A stretch of DNA of 64,000 nucleotides from Nannobrachium achirus (Eukaryota > Chordata > Actinopteri > Myctophiformes > Myctophidae), in assembly GCA_963921795.1 (NCBI GenBank), contig OY997653.1, positions 370,501-434,500 of the forward strand, written 5' to 3'. Shown here in pieces: positions 11,478 through 22,068 of the stretch (positions are counted from its first letter, which is position 1; each line of letters begins with the position of its first letter). The translations under genes were made by a program, and so were the position numbers. The notes under the pieces are model-generated. The model was not told the origin of the DNA. It made no database searches and saw only the letters and a program-made list of their open reading frames with translations.

Positions 11478-12272
11478 ACTACCGGTAGTTACGTTGACGT
11501 AGCACGTAGCCTACTACGGAGCAAACCACTTGAGCAGCAGGGGGGATTGAGTCTCTACCTCCCCCCCCCCCCCCTTAATGACATGGGATAATGGGCCGGG
11601 CCGGGCCGGCACAGTCGTCTCTATTAGGGCCGATTGGTGGTGACTGCATGCTGCGGGTTTCGAGCATATGGAAGCCTACGGGCTGACCGCAGCCTCTTCT
11701 AGCGTCCGCGTGGTCTTAGTGCCGGCCCCATTTGAGGCTTTTTTCCTCTCCTTTTTGGATTTCAGCGTCGCGGCAGCCCAACCGGTGGTCCGCGGCCCAC
11801 GGGGGACAAAACGTACGCGACCCCCCCGTTTCCTACGCCGCTGTGCACACCCCTCTGTGGTTGCAGTTGCTTGTACACAGGCCTGACACTTTTCCAGACA
11901 CAATTATAAATGAGGGGGGAAAAAGATAAAAAAGAAAAATACAAAAAAAAAAAACAATAAAATGATAAAAAGAAAAAAAAAACAATAAAATGCTAAAAAG
12001 ACAAAAAGAAAAACAACGGGGAAGAGGACGACAGCCTCCACGTGGCCTCCCCTGCAAGTAACAAGAAAATCTTGTGAAACGAATGTCGCTACCCAATCAT
12101 CAAGAACGATGATACACAACAGAAGAATAAACAAAACAAAAAACGCTAAGCTTTATAAGATCTAAGTTTGTGTATGGTGACCATATTTAAAAACATGTCA
12201 ACCTATTTGAACCTAGGTCATTCTAAAGCTACCAAAACACTTTACAATGTATTCAAATACATGTGTTACAAC
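11478..12272 (+). other. 3' part of the transposon: GC-rich then A-rich, no gene
   Basis: Contains a C11-type run at 11562-11573, GC-rich sequence at 11590-11870 and A-rich AAAAGACAAAAAG blocks at 11925-12020. Open frames here are artefacts of composition. Confidence 0.5.
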
Positions 12273-12274
12273 TT

Positions 12275-12765
12275 ACAAGCAAAGTGATAGTTCAAAACGT
12301 AGGCCCAGTTGCACCCATTTTGAAAACTGGCGGCCATCTTGAAAATGGAGGAATTACGCATGGCCCGAGGTTGATTATCAATTAGGGTGGTATAAAGGTG
12401 ATCTGTGCCAAATGTCATGCCTGTATCACCAACTGTGGATTAATGAGCGGATGTACATTTCTGCTATGTATCCGTGGCCATATTTGAAAATATGCCGCCA
12501 TATTGGAACCTAATGTAATTTTTTTTAATCTGGTTTGGCAGAAAGACCTCCAGAACATATTATTATATCAAAATGAGGTGGAAATGAAAGATTTACAGCC
12601 CCAGCAAAGTCCAAAACGTAGGTCCAATTGCAGCTAATTTTAAAACTGGCGGCCATCTTGAAAAATTTAGGAATTCTGCGTGGCCAGAGGTTGATTATCA
12701 ATTAGGGTCATATGAAGGTCATCTGTGCCAAATTTCATGCTTTTATCACCAACTGAACTATCATG
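12275..12765 (-). repeat. Right inverted arm of the Academ-like element
   Basis: Reverse complement of the left arm, again as two tandem subunits. GGCGGCCATCTTG occurs at 12329 and 12648, and TGATCTGTGCCAAATGTCAT near 12401. It keeps an outer block (ATGAAGGTCATCTGTGCCAA) that the left arm has lost. Confidence 0.8.
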
Positions 12766-12890
12766 TCAACTTTCCGCTAGACTATTTGGGTAGGCGGAGA
12801 TCTCTGATCTGATCTGATCGCTTGATAGAGACAGCCTTGTTGCTTCCGCCTAACAGTATGTGTAATAGAACGACTGAGAACGAGTTGAGC

Positions 12891-12892
12891 CC

Positions 12893-12923
<31 letters not shown>

Positions 12924-12928
12924 ACACT
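12891..12928. repeat. Poly-C / (CA)n tract
   Basis: A run of about 19 C followed by CA repeats. Confidence 0.95.
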
Positions 12929-12979
12929 CTCTAACTTTCATTTCACCTTTGCAGTGGTGTGTAAAAACAAAAAGGGCCT

Positions 12980-13137
12980 ATATCGTTGCCGTCGGGCAGA
13001 AACCTCTTATCCACATATTTTTTATGTAAATTGATCTACTCGACGATTCTACAGTGTCACACGAAATTATCTAAAAATATCAGATCTACAAGCTCTCAAC
13101 GTGTGGCATCATGACACATTTTGAGCTTGTAGATCTG
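12980..13137 (+). mobile_element. ATATCG-family relic with palindrome
   Basis: TATCGTTGCCGTCGGGCAG then AAACCTCTTAT is the left terminus of the ATATCG family. The palindrome follows at 13081-13137. The right terminus is not found. Confidence 0.55.
13081..13137. repeat. GATCTACAAGC palindrome, both arms
   Basis: CAGATCTACAAGCTCTCAAC is mirrored by TTTTGAGCTTGTAGATCTG, with a degenerate GTGTGGCATCATGACAC centre. Confidence 0.85.
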
Positions 13138-13649
13138 CTTTTGTTTTTGAATTTGAATTCTGAAAAGATAGCCTGATGAAGGTTAACAGACAGATGCATT
13201 TCCATTAAAGGAGTAGTTCACCCCCCAAAATGACCATGGAGACTTGGGTTCAATAATATGTTTTTGTAATTGTCGCATTCATATAGACAAAAAAGAAAGA
13301 AAGATTATAGTAAATTTACCCCCATTGATTCTGGATGGCGACCCAAATGCATGGGCCTGGATGGGGACCCAAATAAGGCCCTGGATGGGGACCCAAATGC
13401 AAATTAAATTTACCTCCATTGATTCACACAAACTCACACAAATGCATTTGGGTCCCGATCCGGGGCCTCGTATTGGGTCCCCATCCAGGCCCATGCATTT
13501 GGGTCTCCATCCAGAATCAATGGGGGTAAATTTACTATAATATTTCTTTTGTCTTAGGAATGCGACAACAATCCAAAAAATATTATTGAACTCTAGACTC
13601 CATGGTGTGACTAATCAATAGAAAAAAAAGGTCCTTTTGGGGGTGAACT

Positions 13650-14156
13650 CAGTGGCGTCAGTTCAGAAAAAGCTAAGGTATGGCAACATGACTGGTGTCT
13701 TGCACACGCTCCTTCGCACGCGTGCAAGACACCAGTCATGTTGCCATACCTTAGCAACAGGCATTATATATTTATTTTAAGAAGTACATTCAATTTTTCC
13801 CCCGTTTCTACGGTTTATTCAAGTGCAGCTAAACTTGGCATACAATAGTAAACGTGCCACAATTAACAATAATGCATTGCACCTGTGCAGCTGACCTACG
13901 GAACCTGGGAATATACCATTTTGTCAAGATGGGGAAAATACAAGTGTGGAGAACATAATTATAATACCTTGTTAAAGTGACCATTTTGTAAAATTTTGCA
14001 TTTGTAGTTATTTTACTGAAATTTAACAACATAATAACCAGCAGAGATAGACAAAGAGACATTCATGGATTTATATTTAAAAGTAACTTTTATTTTCCCA
14101 CCTGGACCCAGGGTATGGCAGCTGCATACCCCTGCCATACCCAATTGACAACCCTG
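13650..14156. mobile_element. hAT-type MITE, 8-bp TSD GGTGAACT
   Basis: Starts CAGTGGCGTCAGTTCAG and ends GACAACCCTG. It is flanked by exact GGTGAACT duplications at 13642-13649 and 14157-14164 within the host MITE end. A related element is at 37233-38629. It carries a separate perfect palindrome at 13672-13755. Confidence 0.9.
13672..13755. repeat. Near-perfect palindrome with 35-bp arms
   Basis: GCTAAGGTATGGCAACATGA + CTGGTGTCTTGCAC is mirrored as GTGCAAGACACCAG + TCATGTTGCCATACCTTAGC around CTCCTTCGCAC. It is unrelated in sequence to the GATCTACAAGC palindrome. The related element at 37233 has only one arm region. Confidence 0.95.
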
Positions 14157-14292
14157 GGTGAACTACTCCTTTAAGACTGTGTGGGAGTTTTTTCCTTTTC
14201 AGTTTGTTAGACCATTGTTTGGTCTTCTCTAGACGCACCTGTCACCTCTGTAGGAGTACAAGAGACTTGCTTTTTATCGAATTCTGAAAAGT

Positions 14293-15241
14293 AGCCTATA
14301 GCTGGGGAGAATCTGGTAAAGTTTGTGCACTTGGTGCAAAGTTTTTGATTTTTGGTTTTCAAAAACCATCGCAAACGAATTGGGCTTGCCCCCTAGTGGT
14401 CTGTTTGCAATGAATCAAATATTCGATACATCAGTACATGGTTCAAACCCCCAAAAACTGATGAAAGAGATTTTTCAATGGAGTCTGTTACTATTGGGTA
14501 TGATAAACAACATACTAAAAATTCAGGAAAAAATATCTACCGGAAAGGTACCATTTTCAAGATGGCGTCCACGATGGCTGCCGGGAGCTGAAAATGCCTA
14601 TGAACCGGGTTTTAATGTGTAAAAATTCATAATAAATCTGCACTTGGTGAAGAGTTTTTGATTTTTAGTATAAGGTTTTCAAAAAACATCTCAAACAAGT
14701 TGGGCTCGCCCCCTAGTGGTCTGTTTCAATGAATTCAATAGTAGATCTGTCAGTATGGTTGAAACCCCAAATAATTGATAAAAGAGATTTGTCAATGGAT
14801 TCTGTTACTATTGGGTATGATAAACAACATACTAAAGGTTAAGGAAAAAATAAATACCGGAAAGCCATCATTTTCAAGATGGCGTCCACGATGGCTGCCG
14901 GGAGCTAAAAAGGCCTATTTAATGTGTAAAACTTCATATAAAATATGCACTTGGTAACTAGCTTTTAAATTTTGACATGGTGTTAGGTATGGGTATAGGC
15001 CTAAGGTTTTCAAAAACTATCGCAAACAAGTTGGGCTCACCCCCTGGTGGTCTACAATATACTAACCTATTTAATATTTGATTAATTGCAAACAGACCAC
15101 TAGGGGGCGAGACCAACTTGTTTGCGATGTTTTTTGAAAACCTTATACCCATATCTAACACCATGCCAAAAATCTAAAACTTTGCACCAAGTGCACGAAA
15201 TTGATGATTTTTGACCAGATTCTCCCCAGCTACTAAAGGCT
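14293..15241. mobile_element. Element with tandem ~310-bp units and an inverted end
   Basis: Starts AGCCTATAGCTGGGGAGAAT and ends ATTCTCCCCAGCTACTAAAG. From 14331, units containing GTGCACTTGGTGCAAAG, AAACGAATTGGGC, CCCCCTAGTGGTCTGTTT and CAAGATGGCGTCCACGATGG repeat near 14641 and partially near 14946. The block at 15075-15225 is inverted. The arrangement of tandem subunits in inverted ends resembles the Academ-like arms, but the sequence differs. Confidence 0.65.
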
Positions 15242-15899
15242 CCTCCAACACACTGCCTGACTTTTTGAGCCGATTGTGCTGTCGCCGACCATTTCTGGCG
15301 CTCACCGACAAAAAAAAAACGATCTGCCGCAAGATCTGGCTTTGCTCGCCGAGGTTTTGCTTGTTGTGTATGAAAAGCCCTGCGAGAAGATCTGGCTGCG
15401 ATTATAGCGATCTGCGATTTCTTCCAGAGCGTTTCTAGATCTAGCAATTGATATTTGGCTCTGTCGCTGCTCGCTGGACATCATAGACCCAGTTTACAAA
15501 CATTGAGACTAAATGCACAGGTGACTGTATCATGTAATTCCCACCAATCCTCAAACCTGTTGTTTTGGGGAGCGCTGGTTTTATTGGCTAATCTTGGTAC
15601 CGACTTGCGCGCGCATCTAGTTCTTATCAGTGTAACGTAGACCAGAAATGCATATAGACCGTAGGCTATGAAAGCGTTTGCGAGAGGACCCTGAGAGGAT
15701 CTGTGTTAAATGAGAGCACAGCAGAGGTGTGTCTGTCTGTTTGTCTGTCTGTATGGAAAGATATATCATGAATAGGCTATAGACCTTTGTTCCGAGGGTA
15801 AATTAATTCAGGTGTCTTATTGGTATTAATATTGCTAAATAATAGTCTGTTTCCTCATAATAATATAGATGCTGTTTCATAGCAATATAAAACCAACAC
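15242..15899. other. No recognisable feature
   Basis: No coding exon or repeat ends could be supported. GATCTGGC and GATCTGC motifs recur near 15320-15420. Confidence 0.35.
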
Positions 15900-15904
15900 A
15901 TATC

Positions 15905-16245
15905 CTATAGGTTCAAGGTTCAAGGTTGTGCTTTATTGTTACGTCTTTTGTACTGGTACATGAGAGTAAAACGCATTCTTTTTTCGGCTTCCTTAGAGAC
16001 AATGCAGTGGTATATATAAAATAAAGCAGAACAACAGAAAACAACACATCTAAAGATAAAATAATAAGTAATAATGACTTGGGAAGAAAGAGAGTGCAAA
16101 AGACCGTTCTCGTCTTTGACAGTTTGTTCATGTGCCTGATTGTTTGTTGAAAGAAGCTCTTTTGCAGTCTGTTTCTATGCTAGTAGCTTTGAGACTGCGT
16201 AGGCCAATATGTTGATAAAACCCTGCAGCAGCATGGCTGGTGTTA
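15905..16245 (-). mobile_element. Probable LINE 3'-end fragment
   Basis: GTTCAAGGTTCAAGGTTGTG then CTTTATTGTTACGTC is typical of the inverted 3' ends of teleost LINEs, whose sense strand carries GTGACAATAAAG-like tails. No reverse-transcriptase reading frame is visible. Confidence 0.45.
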
Positions 16246-16257
16246 CTATGAAAACAT

Positions 16258-16392
16258 CGAACAGGTGCGCAGTGCGCTCACTCTGTTAGGGCTCCTTTGC
16301 TCATGGACACTTCGACACAATGCCAGGGGGAGCCGGGGAATCGAACCGACATCCTCCCCTGTCCCAGGTGGCTCTAGTGACTGAGACAGAAT
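16258..16392 (-). repeat. LINE/SINE-associated repeat with box-B-like motif
   Basis: GACACTTCGACACAATGCCA then GGGGGAGCCGGGGAATCGAACC. Read on the minus strand this gives GGTTCGATTCCCCGG, a good Pol III box B. A related block lies at 34836-34940. No tRNA cloverleaf can be drawn. Confidence 0.45.
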
Positions 16393-16407
16393 GTCAGACG
16401 ACACACG

Positions 16408-16526
<119 letters not shown>

Positions 16527-16624
16527 TGTTATGCAACACCTTTTCCTGCACCCCGCCCTTGTGTTATTTTAGCTGCTGATGAGTTTATAGTCTGATTTAT
16601 TGTTAGTCGCACGCCAATGGCCAT

Positions 16625-17345
16625 TTACTCAAGTACTGTTACATTTGTACAATTTTTTTAGGTATTTTTTACTTCAGCAAAGCAAGTGTTTTTAATGGAT
16701 AATTCTGCATGATGACTAATACTGTAAGTATGTTTTGAGGGCCAATACTTTTGTGATTTTACTCAAGTAACATTTTAATACACAGGCCTTTTATGCTTGA
16801 AACAGGACATTTAATACATTGTGGCATTTTTACTTCAAGTAAAGCTTGAGTACTTCTTCCACAACTGGACGTGTCTCTATGAGACCACCTCCACTACTTA
16901 CAGTACATTTACTTAAGTATTGTACTTTCTGTACAATTTCGAGGTATTTATTTATACTTTCCAATTGCTAATTCATTTACTTCTATTCCACTACTTCTCA
17001 GAGATAAATATTGCATACTTTTACTCCACTACATTTCTTTGAAAACTTTAGTTACTAGATACTTTTTAGATTTAGATTTTCATTACTAAACATACATTAA
17101 TCTATTTTCAAGCTATTTTCAAATATTTTGATACAAGGAAACCTTGTGAAATGGGACATGCTGCATGAAAAATACTTTCTACTTTTGTACTTTAAGTAAG
17201 TACAATTTGATGCCAATTCTTGCGTACTCTTACTGAATTCTGGACTTTTACTTAACAACAGAGTTAGTAACAGATTATTTCTAAATTGCAGTATTGATAC
17301 TTTTACTTAAGTAAACAATGTGAGTAATTTTTTCCACCATTGCTT
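16625..17345. mobile_element. AGTACTTTTACTCAAGTAA dispersed repeat (two copies)
   Basis: Blocks TACTCAAGTACTGTTACAT, TTTTACTCCACTACATTTC and TACTTTTACTTAAGTAAAC recur here in two adjoining copies (16625-16865 and 16890-17345), and at 22559, 47745 and 58023. The family is common in teleost genomes and non-coding. Confidence 0.7.
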
Positions 17346-17494
17346 CTTCCGCTTCTGAAAAACATGTCGCTATGAGACACATTGTGAGCTTGTCGCTATT
17401 TCCGGTGTGCGACGTGGCGCACGACCACCTCCAATAGGGAGGGAGCGCTGTTTTCCTTTCTGACACCTTGATGTGTTTAACAGACCCCAACTTA

Positions 17495-17695
17495 ATATCG
17501 CCACTGTCCGGCAGAAACCTTGTATCTCCCAAGTTTCAAATGTGTACGTTTTTTTTCGTAAATGAAAGCCTTATACTTCATCATACAGGCGTTGTGTGCT
17601 TGTAATATATATATATATTTTTTAATGATGAATACAAAACGACGGGTTTTGGACATACAAAGTTTCCACCCGACAACAATGATATCCTGCTGGGA
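17495..17695 (+). mobile_element. ATATCG-family MITE with collapsed centre
   Basis: Left ATATCGCCACTGTCCGGCAG then AAACCTTGTATCTCC; right TTTTGGACATACAAAGTTTC then CACCCGACAACAATGATAT. The central palindrome is reduced to GGCGTTGTGTGCTTGTAA at 17588, running into an AT microsatellite. Confidence 0.85.
17588..17605 (-). repeat. GATCTACAAGC palindrome, single-arm remnant
   Basis: GGCGTTGTGTGCTTGTAA is half of one arm; the other arm is lost in an AT-rich tract. Confidence 0.6.
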
Positions 17696-17762
17696 TGATG
17701 AACTTCCTGGCCATGCTGCTTGGTTCTTTGTTTAGAGATGATAATCTAAATTAATGATTTTT

Positions 17763-17765
<3 letters not shown>

Positions 17766-17833
<68 letters not shown>

Positions 17834-17886
17834 CGCGGCGTGTGCACACGCATGCGTGCGTACGTGCATGTGTGTGCACGTGCGCG
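17766..17886. repeat. (TG)n microsatellite with GC-rich flank
   Basis: About 29 TG units, then GCGCGCGC and TGCACACGCATGCGTGCG. Confidence 0.97.
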
Positions 17887-17889
17887 CCC

Positions 17890-18323
17890 TATAATCCCAA
17901 AAAACTCTCCTTGCAGACACACCATACTGTTCTGATGTTGAATGTATTCAACAGAGATCTTTAGGCCTATAAAATTGGTCGACTTGACCATGCAATCAAT
18001 TAATCCGCAATCAGCCAGTATTTCAATGACGTGCATGAATGCCTATTTCATGTCGACCATAAAGAAGCTTGCCTGCATGGGGCGAAAATAAGGTCGGGCG
18101 GTCAACTGAATAAACGTTGCACATCAATTCCAAAGGGGTTCCCGTCTTTGGAATGTTCTAACAACTGAAACGAATGGTAAAGAATGCGTTAAACATCCAC
18201 TACGACTGAAATCTAATAAGTGTAGATTTATTAACCACTTAAATACTCTGTTGATCTCTGTCCGCCCCAGGGGTCTGCATGGGTCCAGGGTCCCCCACCC
18301 TAACAAATCTCACTGCCGAAAAC
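17890..18323. other. No recognisable feature
   Basis: No repeat ends, palindrome or exon signature found. Confidence 0.35.
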
Positions 18324-18385
18324 AGCAGATCTGAAAGCTCACAAGGCGGACGCGTTGCAACGCCTTGTGAGCTTGTAGATCGGCT
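18324..18385. repeat. GATCTACAAGC palindrome, both arms
   Basis: AGCAGATCTGAAAGCTCACA + AGGCG is mirrored by CGCCTTGTGAGCTTGTAGAT + CGGCT around GACGCGTTGCAA. Confidence 0.85.
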
Positions 18386-18937
18386 ATTGTTTGCGGAATG
18401 TTGGCCTTGTTTTGGCAGGAATTTGGGGCCCAGAATGAGGATGCTTTAGTACAGGGGCTTTGATGTGTTTCATTAGATCATGTGAGTTAATGGAGAACAC
18501 AGAGCCATCACTTCCCACACTCATTGAATTTGCTATGACAAGTTAAAGGCATCGGGGTGGGACTGTCAGGTCTCTCCATGTAAAGTGATTTGACACTTCA
18601 ATAAACAATTAATTGAATTCTATCGATTACTCCCCCTTGGACACTTGAAATCATTGATATGTTGTTGTTTTTATCATTTGATGACCAGCATTGGTTCCCT
18701 ATGGAGACACAAAGAGCCTGCTTTGTTCCCTACGGAGACACAAAGAGCCTGCTCACAGCAAAACCCCAATCCGGAAACACAGCAATACATTGAAAATCGC
18801 TTAATCGTGTTAAAAAAGGCGGTCTCCCATTTTAAGTGTCTGTTCTTTGCCATCAATTAACTAGTTAAACGCTATAGTTGACTGGATTGCATTATAGGGA
18901 TCTTATCCCCCTCATTTCCCCCATAAGCTGAAAATTA
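18386..18937. other. Mostly featureless; small direct repeat
   Basis: CCTACGGAGACACAAAGAGC near 18730 duplicates CCTATGGAGACACAAAGAGC near 18699. No gene recognised. Confidence 0.4.
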
Positions 18938-18990
18938 CAGATCTATAAGCTCTGTTGCAACATGAAAAAGTGTGAGCTTTTAGATCACCT
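18938..18990. repeat. GATCTACAAGC palindrome, degenerate
   Basis: ACAGATCTATAAGCTCTGTT faces TGTGAGCTTTTAGATCACC across a degenerate loop. Confidence 0.7.
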
Positions 18991-18999
18991 ATTTTCAAA

Positions 19000-19265
19000 C
19001 ATTTTACTCAAGTATATTTTGATTTTTTACTTAAATAAAAATGTATTTGTACTTTTTACACCACTGTTCTAGTGGTTAATGCACCTCTATCAGAAAACAT
19101 GTACCAGTGAAGGTTTGTGATGTTAACATTTTCAAAAGTATCAAGGCATCAACATAATACTTGAAGTACCAAAAGTAAAAACGTATTCTATTCATTATGC
19201 AGAATATGTATTCAAAATAGCAGATCGACAAGCATTATTTTTATTTTATTTTTATAAATAGCCGA
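19000..19265. mobile_element. AGTACTTTTAC-family fragment with single palindrome arm
   Basis: TTTTACTCAAGTATATTTTG and TACTTGAAGTACCAAAAGTA match the dispersed repeat. AGCAGATCGACAAGC at 19219 is a lone arm, and TAGCCGACCTG at 19259 is a trace of the other. Confidence 0.55.
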
Positions 19266-21153
19266 CCTGTATATAAGACTGAAACGATTAATGTATGTCT
19301 TGTAATAATAATCAAAATCTATAGGCCTATAATAACTAGCCTAGTAAACGGACTCCTCCCATCTTCTGTTATATAATAACTAGTAACTAAACGTTTTCAA
19401 ATAATTGTAGTCGAGTAAAAAGCTGAATATTTGCCTCTGTGATGTAGTGGAGTTACAGTAAGCAGTGATGTTAATAGGTTTTTAATGTAATGAGTCCCGG
19501 GACCCAAGAGGGGTCTTCCGGATGAGTCCCAGGGATATTTTATGGGTCCCACAAAAATTCAACGCGTCATGTCATTTTTGACAAAGTGCAGCATTTAACT
19601 TGAATTGGTTATTATATGGTTATGTTCATCTTACGTAGAAATGTGTCTGAAAGAAATGAACCACAATTCCAAATCTTACAATTTTAATACTTCCAAATAG
19701 TCATGTGACGGTTTGATTTTTTTTATACCGAACCGGTAATATCGGATGTTGACCACTTGGGGGCGCAGATAGAAGCTTTTACCGAGTCTTCATAATGAAC
19801 AGCCACCTGTTATTTTATATACATCGATAATATATGGATCTTCTCAGTGAGATGATGTCTCCTGTTTGTACTGTTACTGCTTCTATGGAATGGGGGAAAT
19901 GCTCTCTGTCGTGCTTGTGTTTGCTCTGCTGTACAGAGAACCAGTGGACTGGGTCAAAAACAGTGGATTGGGGATGCTTGTAGATCGGCTACTTTTGTTT
20001 TGAACGGTTGATCATAGAGGGACGTGCTGCCCCTCTATGGATGGGGGAGGGCAAGGCACAGGCGGCCGCGGTGGTCCCCTGCCCCGGCGGACCACCAAAG
20101 GGACGGCGCCGCCACGAAAACACTATAATCAATCAAACAGTTAGGCAGCCTAGGCAGGCTACATACATACTGTCTCAGATAGCATACATGCTAGGCTAGC
20201 TTGCTTCCTCCGTGTTGTAGTTGAGCCAATAAAGGTTATTTGACCATGTTCACCACAACGTTAAATCGTCGCTATTGTTGTAAAGACGCAATGAAGACCT
20301 GTGTGGCTTCTAACACGTTGTCCAATGTCCACCACATCTATAAACAATAGCGCGTGTATCCAGTTGTTATTGAATGAAGAGGACGGGGAAAGGAGGCGGG
20401 TCGCTGTCTGAGCAGTGAGCAGTGACGTCACGTATCTGCGCCGTGCCCTGCCATACACGTTCTGTGGGGCAACCCTTTTTGGTGTATCACCTAACACGCT
20501 GTGCCACTATGGTCAGAGAGCGGCCCGGTGCTACGCTAAAACTCAGGCACCCATTGAATTCTGTGACCATGCACGGACACAAAATGGCGTTCAAAACACA
20601 CTGTCGTTAGTTCTATCGTCTGTTTTAAGACTTTCTACGCGGATTTCATTTGTGTTAACATAGCGTAAAGTAGCATGCCTTCACCCATGAACAATGGTGG
20701 CGTCTGTGGACTTTTTAAAATATTTTTTTTTTCGCGACGTGGTAAATTATTTTAACGTGGACTCCAATGGAGGCGATGCGTCCGTGGGACCCCAAGACAA
20801 TGACGTGAATGCGTCTCTAGGCAACGTGAATGCGTCAGAGACGCGGGACGCGCACGTAATGACGTCACTGAGTAAGTATATATATACTAGACCTTACCTG
20901 TTCGAAGATGTGTGCTCCAAAATATTTGCAGAGTGTGGGTTGTGGGGAAAGTTACTGTAACTGGTGTGTGCGTGAGAATATGTGGGAGCATCATAATGTA
21001 AGGAGCAGCTCATGGAGGAGTGATTTATGACGGATACAAATAATTTAACAGCAAATTTAGGTGAATAGAAGTATGGGGATGTATGCGCTTGCTCCACATA
21101 GTTTTTTCATACCCGTTGGAAGATGAGACACACATCAAACGTACCTGGTGAAA

Positions 21154-21158
<5 letters not shown>
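19266..21158. other. Long stretch without a supported gene
   Basis: A lone palindrome arm (ATGCTTGTAGATCGGCT, 19974-19990) is the only clear repeat. A GC-rich patch at 20010-20120 and an ACGTCA-rich patch at 20805-20880 could be regulatory, but nothing shows this. Confidence 0.35.
19974..19990 (-). repeat. GATCTACAAGC palindrome, single arm
   Basis: ATGCTTGTAGATCGGCT with no partner nearby. Confidence 0.6.

Positions 21159-21239
<81 letters not shown>
21158..21239. repeat. (GA)n microsatellite
   Basis: About 40 GA units. Confidence 0.99.
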
Positions 21240-21244
<5 letters not shown>

Positions 21245-21675
21245 CATGCACATTCCTGTGAGAGAGAGGGGGGTGTGTGTGTGGGGCTACAGATACCATG
21301 GCCTGGAGGAACGGACCGTAACCCTGACAACAGGCTGTAGAGTTGAACAGAAGTGGTGAAGAAAACGCCAATAAACAGCTTTAATTTGGGAGAAATGAAA
21401 TTCGGGCTACGTCACCGTTGGTATAATGCTAATGGCCAATACCATGTGAACTTTGGGATCAGTTGCTGAAGCGAGTGAATAGATAAACGTGGATAAGCGT
21501 GAGCGTTAGAGCGTTAGAGCGTGTAACCCTAACCCTAACCCTAACCTCCGTGGGGTGATGCGCTATCATTCCTGCCGACGCTACGTTGTTGTGGCTCAAA
21601 GCGACCGCTTGTTCCACCCCGCGCCGCACGACGAGCGCTCCGTTTCTCTATCTAACCGTTTCTCTATCTAACTGT

Positions 21676-21678
<3 letters not shown>

Positions 21679-21719
<41 letters not shown>
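21679..21719. repeat. (TA)n microsatellite
   Basis: About 20 TA units at the centre of an inverted repeat. Confidence 0.98.
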
Positions 21720-21722
<3 letters not shown>

Positions 21723-22033
21723 CACGTTTTTTTTTGCGTCTCAGAGAATTAGAGAAACGGAGCGCTTGCCGTGCCACGGGGCGGAACAAGCGGTCGCCAC
21801 AACAACGTCCTCCAGGCGGAGCCACTCGATTGTCCACGACATTGCAAGCGGCGCGAAGGCCAGCGGACCTTGGTCCTGCTCTTCGCCCCCGAGCGCCGCA
21901 GGCGCGAGTGGCCGCGAAGAGCGGGCCAGGGCCGTGGTGAATGCAATCGTTATATTTATGCCCAGGCCGTAAGGCCTGGGCAAGCCCACGATAAACGCCC
22001 TGTCCAAGTGACTACAATGGAGCTAATGGCTAA

Positions 22034-22068
22034 GCTAAGCTAGGCTAGGCTAGGCTAGGCTAGGCTAG
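22034..22068. repeat. (GGCTA)n short tandem repeat
   Basis: GCTAAGCTAGGCTAGGCTAG and further GGCTA units. Confidence 0.95.

Larger units (their letters stand above)
6330..12765 (+). mobile_element. Decayed autonomous DNA transposon with long inverted arms (Academ-like)
   Basis: Two arms (about 6330-6890 and 12275-12765) are inverted copies. Each is built from tandem subunits that share TTTGGCACAGATCACCTT, TAATCAACCTC, ACATTAGGTTCCAATATGGC and TGTTCTGGAGGT. Between them lies one multi-domain coding relic on the plus strand. The left arm lacks the outermost block seen on the right (TGATAAAAGCATGAAATTTGG), so that end is truncated and no target duplication can be read. Long arms plus a protein with a FEN/XPG-like nuclease signature fit what is described for Academ transposons. 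That family assignment is inference. Confidence 0.65.
13205..14174. mobile_element. TTAA-flanked MITE (GGAGTAGTTCACCC ends) with nested hAT
   Basis: TTAAAGGAGTAGTTCACCCC at the left and GGGTGAACTACTCCTTTAA at the right are inverted repeats bounded by TTAA. The same family occurs at 25851, 27266, 29172 and 57183. Its interior is itself a long inverted repeat centred on GACCCAAATGCA motifs (13335-13510). It is split by the hAT element at 13650-14156. Confidence 0.85.

Noticed and set aside
16258-16392. Possible tRNA gene on the minus strand (GGTTCGATTCC)
   Set aside because: Only a box-B-like T-arm is present; no A box, anticodon arm or acceptor pairing. A related block occurs in another repeat.
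20010-20120. CpG-island promoter of an unseen gene
   Set aside because: GC-rich, but with no adjoining exon or clear promoter motif.
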